Shown here: positions 10,133-18,347 of the stretch, piece by piece
Layout of the letters: every line of letters starts with the position of its first letter
Position numbering within the stretch: the stretch's first letter is position 1
Source of the DNA: JAMCRM01 sp035561075
Lineage (GTDB): Bacteria; Acidobacteriota; Terriglobia; Bryobacterales; Bryobacteraceae
Direction of reading: 5' to 3'
DNA length: 64,000 nt
NCBI GenBank assembly: GCA_035561075.1
Contig: DATMYF010000037.1
Span: 21,732-85,731 of the forward strand
Notes under the pieces: generated by a model
Databases searched by the model: none
What the model saw: the letters and a program-made list of their open reading frames with translations, nothing else
Told to the model about the DNA's origin: nothing
Program-made: the position numbers and the translations under genes

Positions 10133-11965
10133 ATGCACCCGCCTGCGCCCAGGAGGCAACTCCCGGAGACATCCTGGCGCAATCGGCTGGCCGCCTTACG
10201 CCACGTCCGGCCGCTTCTCGCGTTAGTCTGGGAAACCAGCCCAGCCCTCACCGTCGCTACTGCCGGCATGCGTGTCGTGCGGGCGCTCATCCCGGTCGCC
10301 ATGCTCTGGGTGGGGAAGCTTATCCTGGACGCCTTGGTGCCCTTCACCACGGCGGGAACCGGGGATGCCGGCCATATCTGGCGGCTGGTAATGCTGGAGT
10401 TGGCGCTCGCGGTCTTCTCCGACGTGCTGGGACGGACCAATACCCTGATCGACAGCCTGCTGGGCGACCGCTTTACCAATAACATCAGCGTGCGCCTGAT
10501 GCGCCATGCGACCGAGCTTGACTTGGCCTCGTTCGAAGATCCGGTGTTCTACGACAAGCTCGAGCGCGCCAGGCGCCAGACCACCGGCAGACTGGGGCTC
10601 CTGGCTGCGCTTTTGAACCTCTGCCAGGACACCCTGAGCCTGGTCTCCCTCTCGGCCGCCCTGGTCGTCTTCTCCCCGTGGCTGATGGTGCTGCTGGTGG
10701 CTGCTGTGATCCCGGCATTCCTGGGAGAGACGCACTTTTCGACCCTGGCCTACTCGGTGCTGTACCGCTGGACGCCGCAGCGGCGCGAACTCGATTACCT
10801 GCGCCTGCTCGGCGCCAGTGTGCAGAGCGCCAAGGAAGTAAAGATCTTCGGACTGGGCGCTTATCTGGCTAATCGGTACCGTGAGGTTTCCGAACGCATC
10901 TACCAGGAAAATAAGGGGGTTGCAGTAAAGCGGGCGACCATTGGGTCGTTGCTCAACCTGGTCGCAACTGGTGGCTACTACGGCGGCTATGCGGTGGTTC
11001 TGGTCCGCACCATGGCGGGGGCGATCTCCATCGGGACCTTTACGTTTCTGACCGGATCTTTCTACAGGTCAAGAACTTACATCGAGCGCATCCTGCAGGC
11101 GCTGAACGACGTTTCGGACCAGGCGCTCTACCTGGGGGACCTGTTCGATTTTTTCGCCATGCAGCCGAGCATCGTCTCGGCGGCGGGAGCGCTGCCGGCG
11201 CCGCGGCCAATCCGGAGCGGGTTCGAGTTCCGCAATGTGAGCTTCGCGTATCCCGGCGCTTCGCGGCCGGTGCTCCGTGATGTCAATTTTCGCCTCGAAC
11301 CGGCTCAAAAAGTAGCACTAATCGGCGAAAATGGAGCTGGAAAGACCACTTTAGTGAAGCTGCTGGCGCGGCTTTACGATCCTACAGGCGGCCAGGTGCT
11401 GCTGGACGGCGTCGATCTCCGGGAATACAGCGTGGAAGACCTTCGCAAAGAGATCGGTGTAATCTTCCAGGACTACATGCGTTATGAGATGTTAGCCAAA
11501 GAAAATATTGGCTTTGGGGAAATCGACGACATTCACGACGGCCGCCGCATCGAGAGCGCCGGCATGAAGAGCCTGGCGAGCGATGTGGTCGATCGGCTGC
11601 CGAATGGCTACGACCAGATGCTGGGCAGGCGCTTCGAAGGCGGCGTGGACCTCTCGGGCGGCGAATGGCAGAAATTCGCGCTGGCCCGGGCGTACATGCG
11701 CGACGCGCAACTGCTGATCCTGGACGAACCGACTGCCACACTGGACGCCCGGGCGGAGTACCAGGTTTTCCAGCGCTTCGCGGAACTGACGCGCGGCCGG
11801 ATGGCGGTACTGATTTCCCATAGATTCTCCACTGTCCGGATGGCGGACGGAATTCTGGTGCTCGCCGACGGACAGGTCCGGGAGCGTGGCACACACGATC
11901 AACTGGTAGCGCTCGGCGGCCGGTACGCCGAGCTTTTTGAACTTCAAGCGGCAGGTTACCGTTAA
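10133..11965 (+). CDS. ABC transporter, fused permease-ATPase (exporter half-transporter)
   Basis: About 610 residues in the classic exporter order. A membrane domain of about six helices covers residues 30-320. The nucleotide-binding domain follows with Walker A GENGAGKTTLVKLL, Q-loop VIFQDYMRYEM, signature LSGGEWQKFALARAY, Walker B QLLILDEPTATLD and the switch His in LISHRFSTV. It should work as a dimer in the inner membrane, exporting a lipid, peptide or drug; the substrate cannot be read. The ATG at 10133 was chosen because the in-frame codons before it run through the hairpin. The next gene starts 12 bases after the stop, so both are probably one operon. Confidence 0.9.
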   Translation: MHPPAPRRQLPETSWRNRLAALRHVRPLLALVWETSPALTVATAGMRVVRALIPVAMLWVGKLILDALVPFTTAGTGDAGHIWRLVMLELALAVFSDVLGRTNTLIDSLLGDRFTNNISVRLMRHATELDLASFEDPVFYDKLERARRQTTGRLGLLAALLNLCQDTLSLVSLSAALVVFSPWLMVLLVAAVIPAFLGETHFSTLAYSVLYRWTPQRRELDYLRLLGASVQSAKEVKIFGLGAYLANRYREVSERIYQENKGVAVKRATIGSLLNLVATGGYYGGYAVVLVRTMAGAISIGTFTFLTGSFYRSRTYIERILQALNDVSDQALYLGDLFDFFAMQPSIVSAAGALPAPRPIRSGFEFRNVSFAYPGASRPVLRDVNFRLEPAQKVALIGENGAGKTTLVKLLARLYDPTGGQVLLDGVDLREYSVEDLRKEIGVIFQDYMRYEMLAKENIGFGEIDDIHDGRRIESAGMKSLASDVVDRLPNGYDQMLGRRFEGGVDLSGGEWQKFALARAYMRDAQLLILDEPTATLDARAEYQVFQRFAELTRGRMAVLISHRFSTVRMADGILVLADGQVRERGTHDQLVALGGRYAELFELQAAGYR

Positions 11966-11977
11966 AGAAGCATTTAG

Positions 11978-13648
11978 ATGAACGAAAAGAAATTACAAGT
12001 TATTCCATTAGGCGGTCTCGGGGAGTTCGGGATGAACATGACCGCCATCCGGTACGGCGATGACATAATCGTCATCGATTCCGGCATGATGTTCCCCGGA
12101 GCGGAGTTGCTGGGCGTTGACGTGGTCATGCCCGACCTCACCTTTCTGAAAGAGCATGCGGAGCAAGTCCGGGCGTTGCTCCTGACGCACGGGCACGAGG
12201 ATCATATCGGCGCGGTGCCGTATGTACTCTCGGAGCTGCCGGTTCCGGTCTACGGAACGGCTTTCACGATGGCGCTTGTCGAGCGCCGGATGCGGGAATA
12301 CGAGCTGGACCACGCGCCGGTTTTCCACATTATGAAGCCGGGCCAAACCGTGGAAATCGGCCCTTTCAAGGTGGAGCCGATCCACGTAACTCACTCCATC
12401 GTGAACGCGGTGTGCCTGGCCATCACTACGCCGTTGGGCGTCGTGATTCATACGGGGGATTTTAAGATCGACCCCACCCCCACGGACAATCAGCTTTTCG
12501 ACCTGCATTCGCTGGCAGGGTATGGCAAGCGCGGCGTGCTGCTGCTGCTTTCCGATTCCACCAACTCCGACCGGCCGGGCTACACCGAATCCGAGCGCGC
12601 GGTACGGCCCCGCATCGAGGAGCTGTTCGGGCGCGCTGATAAGCGGGTAATCGTCTCCTGTTTCAGCTCATCCATCCATAGAATTCAACTGTTACTTGAT
12701 GTTTCCCAGCAGTTCGGGCGGAAGGTGGCGATTGTCGGGCGGAGCCTGATCAACGTAACGGAGATCGCCCATTCCCTGGGGTTGCTGGAGATCCCGGACG
12801 GCATTCTGATGCGGCCGCAGGATGTCGCGGATGCGCCCCGCCACAAGGTGACGGTGATCATCACGGGCACCCAGGGGGAGCCCATGTCGGCGCTGTCGCG
12901 GGTGGCTGTGGACAACCACAAGCACATCTCAATTGAGCAAGGTGACACGGTGGCGCTCAGCTCCCGCATCATCCCGGGCAATGAGAAGGCCATCTACCGG
13001 ATGATCGACCATATGGCGCGCCGGGGCGCGGATGTGCTCTACGGCAGCACGAATCCGCCGCTGCACGTATCGGGGCACGGCAGCGCGGAGGAGCTGAAAC
13101 TCATGCTGAACCTGGTGAGGCCGCGTTTCTTCATGCCCATCCACGGCGAGTTCCGGCAGCTGACGAAGCACGCCCGGCTGGCGCAGCACCTGCGCTATGC
13201 CGGCCTTGAGGAGACGTTCATCATGGATTCGGGCGACGTCCTGGAACTGGACGCGCGCGGCGCCCGCAAGTCCGGCAAAGTAACGGTCGGGCGGGTGTGC
13301 ATCGATTCGGGGTCGGTGGACGAAGTGGTGGAGGACGTGGTCATCAAGGACCGCCGCAGCCTGTCAGAGGACGGTATTGTCCTGCCGATCATCGCCATCA
13401 ACCGCCATACCGGCCGGGTGGAGCACGTCCCGGAAATCGTCAGCCGCGGTTTTGCAGCGGGGGAGGACGGTTCCGAGTTCATGGCGATGGCCCGGCAGGT
13501 GGTAGCCCGGACGATTGAGGCCTCGAACGAAGATGAGAAAACCGACTGGGGCGTGGTGAAGGAAAAGGTCCGGTCGGACCTGAAGCGCTTCATCCATAAA
13601 GAGACCTCACGGCGGCCACTGATTATGCCGGTTGTGCTGGAAGTCTGA
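11978..13648 (+). CDS. rnj: Ribonuclease J
   Basis: A metallo-beta-lactamase/beta-CASP nuclease of 556 residues (usual length) that acts as a 5'-exonuclease and endonuclease in RNA maturation and decay. The zinc motif LTHGHEDHIG is at residues 69-78, further metal His/Asp lie in HVTHSIVN and HTGDFKID, and the beta-CASP and C-terminal dimerisation regions follow (HVSGHGSAEELK, PRFFMPIHGEFRQL). It sits directly behind an ABC exporter gene, probably in the same transcript. Presence of RNase J in Acidobacteriota is expected. Confidence 0.95.
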   Translation: MNEKKLQVIPLGGLGEFGMNMTAIRYGDDIIVIDSGMMFPGAELLGVDVVMPDLTFLKEHAEQVRALLLTHGHEDHIGAVPYVLSELPVPVYGTAFTMALVERRMREYELDHAPVFHIMKPGQTVEIGPFKVEPIHVTHSIVNAVCLAITTPLGVVIHTGDFKIDPTPTDNQLFDLHSLAGYGKRGVLLLLSDSTNSDRPGYTESERAVRPRIEELFGRADKRVIVSCFSSSIHRIQLLLDVSQQFGRKVAIVGRSLINVTEIAHSLGLLEIPDGILMRPQDVADAPRHKVTVIITGTQGEPMSALSRVAVDNHKHISIEQGDTVALSSRIIPGNEKAIYRMIDHMARRGADVLYGSTNPPLHVSGHGSAEELKLMLNLVRPRFFMPIHGEFRQLTKHARLAQHLRYAGLEETFIMDSGDVLELDARGARKSGKVTVGRVCIDSGSVDEVVEDVVIKDRRSLSEDGIVLPIIAINRHTGRVEHVPEIVSRGFAAGEDGSEFMAMARQVVARTIEASNEDEKTDWGVVKEKVRSDLKRFIHKETSRRPLIMPVVLEV

Positions 13649-13697
13649 AACCCGCCACTGGCAGGTAGATTGCACGCGCCTTAGCGAGAGGAGTGCT

Positions 13698-14207
13698 ATG
13701 CCTGTCGATAAAGCAACGCTGGAGCGGGAGATTACCCAGTCGAACAAACCGGGCGACCCGGTAGTGGAGCACCTCCAAGAGGAGGTCTCGAACGCTTTCG
13801 TTTTGCACGCGAATTACAAGCACTACCACTGGCAGACGTTCGGGCCGCTGTTCCGGGACCTGCATAAGCTGTTCGATAAATTCGCCGGTGAGGTGCTGGC
13901 CACCACTGACGAGATAGCGGAACGGATTCGGATGATCGGGCAGGATCCCCCGGTCGGATTGAAGGGTTTTCAGGATCGCGCCAAGGTGCAGCCCACCTCC
14001 GGCGCCAAATCCATGCGCCAGATGGTGGAGGAAGCCAATGCCAATGCCATGCTGGTGATCAAAAACATGCGGGAGGCTATCCACGTGGCGGATGAGCACA
14101 ACGATCCTGGCACGGCGGACGTTCTGACCAAGTTCGTGCAGATCCACGAGAGACACGAGTGGTTTCTGCGCGAAATCCTGAAAAAAGGGGACGGACTAGC
14201 GTCCTAA
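13698..14207 (+). CDS. dps: Dps-like ferritin (DNA protection during starvation)
   Basis: A 169-residue four-helix protein. HANYKHYHWQTFGPLFRDLHKLFDKF followed by DEIAERI is the Dps ferroxidase-site arrangement at the dodecamer interface. These proteins oxidise Fe2+ with peroxide, store the iron and may bind DNA. The ATG at 13698 follows GAGAGGAG, and earlier in-frame codons are not conserved. A G/C-rich hairpin follows the stop. Pieces of this gene are repeated at 14439-14610 within a duplication relic. Confidence 0.88.
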   Translation: MPVDKATLEREITQSNKPGDPVVEHLQEEVSNAFVLHANYKHYHWQTFGPLFRDLHKLFDKFAGEVLATTDEIAERIRMIGQDPPVGLKGFQDRAKVQPTSGAKSMRQMVEEANANAMLVIKNMREAIHVADEHNDPGTADVLTKFVQIHERHEWFLREILKKGDGLAS

Positions 14208-14222
14208 AGACTAAGACGGGGA

Positions 14223-14244
14223 AGGGGGCCGGAATCGGCCCCTT
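14223..14244. terminator. Hairpin between dps and the fabG side
   Basis: GGGGCCG (14225-14231) pairs with CGGCCCC (14236-14242) around GAAT, extended by one G-T and one A-T pair. A mixed T-tract follows. It sits 16 bases after the dps stop and could serve converging transcripts from both sides. Confidence 0.7.
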
Positions 14245-14261
14245 GCCCTAAGTTCTTACAG

Positions 14262-14402
14262 ATCTAAGACATGTACATTCCGCCGTTCACGTCGAGCACG
14301 TGGCCGGTGATGTAGGCAGCCTGATCGCTGGCGAGAAAGTGCACGGCGGCGGCACTGGGGAGCGCGGCGGTCATGTCGGTTGCGATGAAGCCGGCGCCAC
14401 GC
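14262..14402 (-). pseudogene. Partial duplicate of the fabG 3' end
   Basis: This stretch repeats the last codons of the intact fabG downstream, from its stop codon (copy at 14264, original at 14612). Nearly all bases are identical over the first 90. About 60 bases are then missing, and the copy resumes up to the GGCGCCACG region with a one-base loss. It cannot encode a functional reductase because the dinucleotide fold and catalytic residues are absent. It is the left arm of a duplication relic. Confidence 0.88.
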
Positions 14403-14438
14403 GGCTAGGGTTTTGCTCGTCCCGACGCACGTAGTTCC

Positions 14439-14610
14439 CTCTACCATTGGCAGACTTTCGGGCCGCTGTTGCGGGATCGTCAGCCGAGATAGCGGAACGG
14501 GTTCGGATGATCGGGCAGGACCCCCAGGATCGCGCGAAGGTGCAGCCCACCCTTGGCGCCAAATCGATTCGCCAGATGGTGGAGGAAGCCAATGCCAATG
14601 CCATGCTGGC
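14439..14610 (+). pseudogene. Partial duplicate of the dps middle section
   Basis: This stretch repeats part of the intact dps from the YHWQTFGPL codons to the NANAML codons. One block of about 40 bases and one of about 20 are missing, and there is no start codon of its own. It ends directly against the fabG stop codon. Together with the fabG fragment to its left it fits a tandem duplication of a dps-fabG junction followed by deletions. The long plus-strand frame that begins here and runs into fabG is a chimeric artefact. Confidence 0.88.
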
Positions 14611-14611
14611 T

Positions 14612-15349
14612 CTAAGACATGTACATTCCGCCGTTCACGTCGAGCACGTGGCCGGTGATGTAGGCAGCCTGATCACTGGCGAGAAACTGCACGGCGGCGG
14701 CAATATCTTCCGGGGAACCCATGCGCTTCAAGGGAATACCGGACAGCATGCGGTCCTTCACTTCCTGGGGGAGCGCGGCGGTCATGTCGGTGGCGATGAA
14801 GCCGGGCGCCACGGCATTCACCGTGATATTGCGGCCGCCCATCTCCTGTGCCAGGGCTTTGGTCAGCCCGATGATCCCCGCCTTCGACGACACGTAATTC
14901 GCCTGCCCGGGGTTGCCGGCGCGACCCACCACAGAAGAAATATTGATGATCCGCCCCCAGCGTTCCTTCATCATTCCGGGGAGCACCTGCTGGGAGGCGT
15001 GGAATGCACCGGTGAGATTGATCTGGAGCACCAGATTCCAGTCCTCAGGCTTCATCCGTACCGCCAGGCCATCGCGCGTGATGCCGGCGTTGTTAACCAG
15101 GATGTCGATGTGGCCGAATTCTTTGATAGCCGCGGCGAAGGAATCCTTGATGGAGGGCAGGGAGCAGAGGTTCAGGTCGACAGTGATCGCCTTCCGGCCG
15201 AGGGTGCGGATCTCGGCCGCCACCTGCTCGTTGAGTTCCAGTTCGGGTGAGGCGACAACGATGTCGTTACCATCCCTGGCGAGCGCCAACGCGGTGGCCC
15301 GGCCGATGCCTCGGCTGGATCCGGTGACCAATGCGGTTCGATTAGCCAT
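14612..15349 (-). CDS. fabG: 3-oxoacyl-[acyl-carrier-protein] reductase
   Basis: NADPH-dependent reduction of 3-oxoacyl-ACP in each round of fatty acid elongation. The 245-residue short-chain dehydrogenase has TGSSRGIGRATA for cofactor binding, NNAGI, and the catalytic Ser-Tyr-Lys in NISSVVG and NYVSSKAG. GRNITVNAVAPGFIATDM and ITGHVLDVNGGMYM at the C-terminus are typical FabG sequence. The ATG follows AGGAGAATC. It is divergent from the UbiD-like gene and convergent with dps across the duplication relic. Part of its 3' end is repeated there. Confidence 0.95.
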   Translation of the reverse strand: MANRTALVTGSSRGIGRATALALARDGNDIVVASPELELNEQVAAEIRTLGRKAITVDLNLCSLPSIKDSFAAAIKEFGHIDILVNNAGITRDGLAVRMKPEDWNLVLQINLTGAFHASQQVLPGMMKERWGRIINISSVVGRAGNPGQANYVSSKAGIIGLTKALAQEMGGRNITVNAVAPGFIATDMTAALPQEVKDRMLSGIPLKRMGSPEDIAAAVQFLASDQAAYITGHVLDVNGGMYMS

Positions 15350-15425
15350 GATTCTCCTTGTTTTTGACGGTAATACTCAATCATAACTGCGCAACGGGCC
15401 GCGATCCACGGTAAAAAAGGAAGGA

Positions 15426-16871
15426 ATGGCCTATACCGATTTGCGGGAGTTCATCGCGGCGCTGGAGCGTAACGGCGAATTGAAGCGGGTGACGGCGGAA
15501 GTGGATCCGATGCTGGAGATCACGGAGTTCGCCGATCGCGCAGTGAAAGGCGGCGGACCGGCGCTGCTGTTCGAGCGGCCGAAGGGTTACGGGATCCCGG
15601 TGCTGATCAACGCCTTCGCGAGCATGCGGAGGATGGAGATCGCGCTCGAGGTGGAGTCCGTGGACACCGTCGCGCGACGCATCTCCGAGTACCTCGAAAT
15701 GCGCATGCCCGAGGGCCTGATCGGCAAGCTCAAGATGCTGCCGAAACTGGCGGAGATGGGCGGGTTCTTTCCCAAGGTGGTCTCGAAAGCGCCCTGCCAG
15801 GAGGTGGTCAAGACCGACGGCTTCAGCCTCTTCGATTACCCCGTATTGAAGTGCTGGCCAGAGGACGGCGGCCGCTTCATCACGCTGCCGATGGTCTTCT
15901 CGCGCAACCCGGACAGCGGCAAGCGCAACTGCGGGATGTACCGGATGCAGATCTACGACGAACGCACCGCCGGGATGCACTGGCAGACCCATAAGCAGGG
16001 AGCCGAGCACTATCGCCGCATGGGGCACCAGGGGGCGAAGCGCATGGACGTGGCGGTGGCGATTGGGGCGGACCCGGCCGCGATTTTCTCGGCTATCCTA
16101 CCGCTGCCGCCGGACCTGGACGAGATGATGATCGCGGGATTCCTGCGCAACAGCCCGGTGGAGATGGTGAAGTGCCGGACGTGCGACCTGGAGGTGCCGG
16201 CGCAAGCCGAGATCGTGCTGGAAGGGTATGTCGAACTGGGGGAACTCCGGACCGAGGGTCCGTTTGGGGACCATACGGGGTTCTATTCGCTGGCCGATGA
16301 GTACCCGGTCTTCCATGTCACCTGCGTGACCCAGCGGCGTAACCCGATTTATGCAGCAACGATCGTAGGACCGCCTCCGATGGAGGATTACTTCATGGGG
16401 AAGGCGATCGAGCGCATTTTTCTGCCGCTCATGCGTCTGCAACTGCCGGAGGTGCGGGACATCGCCATGCCCGCGGAAGGGGTGTTCCACAACCTGATTC
16501 TGGTCTCGATCCGGAAGTCGTACCCTGGGCATGCGCGGAAGGTGATGTCCGCGATCTGGGGGTTGGGGCAGGCGATGTTCAGCAAATGCATTGTGGTGGT
16601 GGATGAGGATGTGGATGTGCAGGACGTGCGGGAAGTGGCCTGGCGCGCGCTGAACAACATCGACCCGGAGCGCGATATCCAGTTCGCGATGGGGCCTGTC
16701 GATTCGCTCGACCATGCCAGCCGGCTGCCGAATTACGGTTCCAAGATGGGAGTGGACGCGACCCGGAAATGGCCCGGTGAGGGGTTCACGCGGCCATGGC
16801 CCGGAGTGATCCGGATGCCGGCGGAAGTAAAGCGCCGGGTAGACGATCTCTGGAAAGAGGCGGGGCTGTAG
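15426..16871 (+). CDS. UbiD-family decarboxylase
   Basis: A 481-residue member of the UbiD/MqnP-type prenylated-flavin decarboxylases, usual length. The fold runs from LREFIAALERNGELKRV to the C-terminal RMPAEVKRRVDDLW. The central TEGPFGDHTGFYS carries the conserved acidic and metal region. Such enzymes decarboxylate aromatic or polyene acids and need the prenylated-FMN cofactor made by UbiX, which is not in the window. A role in quinone synthesis is likely but not certain. RBS AAGGAAGG precedes the ATG. Confidence 0.87.
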   Translation: MAYTDLREFIAALERNGELKRVTAEVDPMLEITEFADRAVKGGGPALLFERPKGYGIPVLINAFASMRRMEIALEVESVDTVARRISEYLEMRMPEGLIGKLKMLPKLAEMGGFFPKVVSKAPCQEVVKTDGFSLFDYPVLKCWPEDGGRFITLPMVFSRNPDSGKRNCGMYRMQIYDERTAGMHWQTHKQGAEHYRRMGHQGAKRMDVAVAIGADPAAIFSAILPLPPDLDEMMIAGFLRNSPVEMVKCRTCDLEVPAQAEIVLEGYVELGELRTEGPFGDHTGFYSLADEYPVFHVTCVTQRRNPIYAATIVGPPPMEDYFMGKAIERIFLPLMRLQLPEVRDIAMPAEGVFHNLILVSIRKSYPGHARKVMSAIWGLGQAMFSKCIVVVDEDVDVQDVREVAWRALNNIDPERDIQFAMGPVDSLDHASRLPNYGSKMGVDATRKWPGEGFTRPWPGVIRMPAEVKRRVDDLWKEAGL

Positions 16872-16879
16872 AATGGAGC

Positions 16880-17719
16880 ATGACCTTTTCGAGACGCGCC
16901 TTCCTCGCATCGGCGGCCGCGAGCGCCATCGCGCCGGCGTTCGGCCGTAGCCTCAAGTCCATTGGGGCGCAGTTATACACTGTCCGGACCGTGTTGCCGG
17001 AGAAGCCCCTGGAGACGCTCCAGGCGCTGGAGAAGATCGGGTACCGCGAAGTAGAGATGAGCCAGACCGGCATCGACCAGATCTGGCCGAGCCTGCTGAA
17101 AACCAAGCTTAAACCGGTGTCGATCGGCCTGGATGGCGGCCTTCTGAAGGCAGGGAAGGTGGACGAAGCCATCGCGGACGCGAAGAAGCGCGGCTTCAAG
17201 TATGCCGTATACGGCGGGATGCCGGCGGCGGACCGGGTCGGGGAGGCGGAGATGAAGCGCTTCGCCGGGGAACTGAATCGCGCAGGTATCCAGTGCCGCG
17301 ATGCCGGCATCACGCTCTGCTACCACAACCACGCCTTCGAGTTCGACCCCAAGGCAGGCAAAACCCCCCTGGAAGTCCTGATGGAGAACACCGAGCGGGG
17401 CGTGGTGGGGCTGGAACTGGACATCTTCTGGGCGGCGGTAGCGGGGCATGACCCCGCGGCGGTGCTGGAGCGCTATTCCGGGCGCGTGCCGCTGCTGCAT
17501 TTGAAGGACAAGGCCGAGGGAACACCCAAAGGGTTCGGTTCCGCACCGCGGACGTCTTTCAAGGAAGTGGGCAATGGGACGCTCGACATCGCCAAGGCGC
17601 TCCGCGCCGCGCAGGCTGCCGGCGTGAAGCACTATTTCGTGGAGCAGGACCAGACGCCGGGCGACCCGGTGGAGAGCCTGCGGCAGAGCTTCGATAATCT
17701 GCGGAAGCTGAATTTCTAA
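16880..17719 (+). CDS. Tat-exported TIM-barrel sugar isomerase/epimerase-like protein
   Basis: A 279-residue protein of the AP-endonuclease-2/xylose-isomerase-like fold (SIAQLYTVR-type opening, YREVEMSQ, CYHNHAFEFD, LELDIFW, LLHLKDK metal ligands). The N-terminus SRRAFLASAAASAIAPAFG is a twin-arginine signal, so it should be exported folded. It probably isomerises, epimerises or dehydrates a sugar outside the cytoplasm. It begins eight bases after the UbiD-like gene and may be co-transcribed. The substrate is unknown. Confidence 0.84.
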   Translation: MTFSRRAFLASAAASAIAPAFGRSLKSIGAQLYTVRTVLPEKPLETLQALEKIGYREVEMSQTGIDQIWPSLLKTKLKPVSIGLDGGLLKAGKVDEAIADAKKRGFKYAVYGGMPAADRVGEAEMKRFAGELNRAGIQCRDAGITLCYHNHAFEFDPKAGKTPLEVLMENTERGVVGLELDIFWAAVAGHDPAAVLERYSGRVPLLHLKDKAEGTPKGFGSAPRTSFKEVGNGTLDIAKALRAAQAAGVKHYFVEQDQTPGDPVESLRQSFDNLRKLNF

Positions 17720-17822
17720 AAGCGGCCCGACAAAAACATTGCATTGACGTATCGCCCGCGCGACAACCTCGCGCTGGACCGGCGCGAGAATCGAGCCAGG
17801 TCAAGCGAGAGGAGGTTGCGCA

Positions 17823-18332
17823 ATGGCCGGAAGAAGCAGTTTAGCGGCAGGCGGTCTCCGGGTGGTTGTGTGCGCGCTCGGAGTCTGCTCGTTCGGGGCG
17901 GGGCAAACGGCGGAGCCGTACCGGTACAACGGCAACGGCTATGTCACGTTCGGCATCGGGCGATGCCAGCACCAGGTGACCAACATCAGCGTCGGTGTGG
18001 GTGGCGAGGGCTTCCTGTGGCGGGGGCTGACGCTCGGCGGTGACGCCGGCTACTACCGCTTCGTGCAGCGGGGCAGCTACCAGTTCGGCATCACGGCGCT
18101 GAACGTGGGGTACAACTTCGCGCAGCGGAAGCGGCGGAACGAGTTCGAGCCCTTCGTCAACGCTGGAGTCGTCGGGGTGGCGTTCGGTCCTGGTGTCACG
18201 CAGTCAGGGTCGGTGGGCGGCGGAGTTAATATGTGGGTCAAGCCGAAGCTCGGGGTGCGCATGGAAGGGCGGGTGACGGGATTCGGCGGCGAGGCACTGG
18301 CCATGTTCCGGGTGGGCCTGGTGTTCCGCTAA
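17823..18332 (+). CDS. Small outer-membrane beta-barrel protein
   Basis: A 169-residue protein with an N-terminal signal peptide (hydrophobic VVVCALGVCSFGAG) and Gly/aromatic-rich alternating strands ending in MFRVGLVFR, consistent with a small porin-like barrel. The Shine-Dalgarno AGAGGAGG precedes the ATG. No specific family was recognised. A single gene between the sugar-isomerase-like gene and comM. Confidence 0.68.
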   Translation: MAGRSSLAAGGLRVVVCALGVCSFGAGQTAEPYRYNGNGYVTFGIGRCQHQVTNISVGVGGEGFLWRGLTLGGDAGYYRFVQRGSYQFGITALNVGYNFAQRKRRNEFEPFVNAGVVGVAFGPGVTQSGSVGGGVNMWVKPKLGVRMEGRVTGFGGEALAMFRVGLVFR

Positions 18333-18347
18333 GGGCTTGTGACTGAA

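Noticed and set aside
9827..10159. A 110-codon minus-strand frame across the hairpin
   Set aside because: It is basic, without family match, and runs through a perfect hairpin and promoter-like sequence; treated as background.
14447..15250. A 267-codon plus-strand frame joining dps-like codons to antisense fabG
   Set aside because: It arises from the duplication relic; only the first part resembles Dps and the rest is the mirror of fabG.
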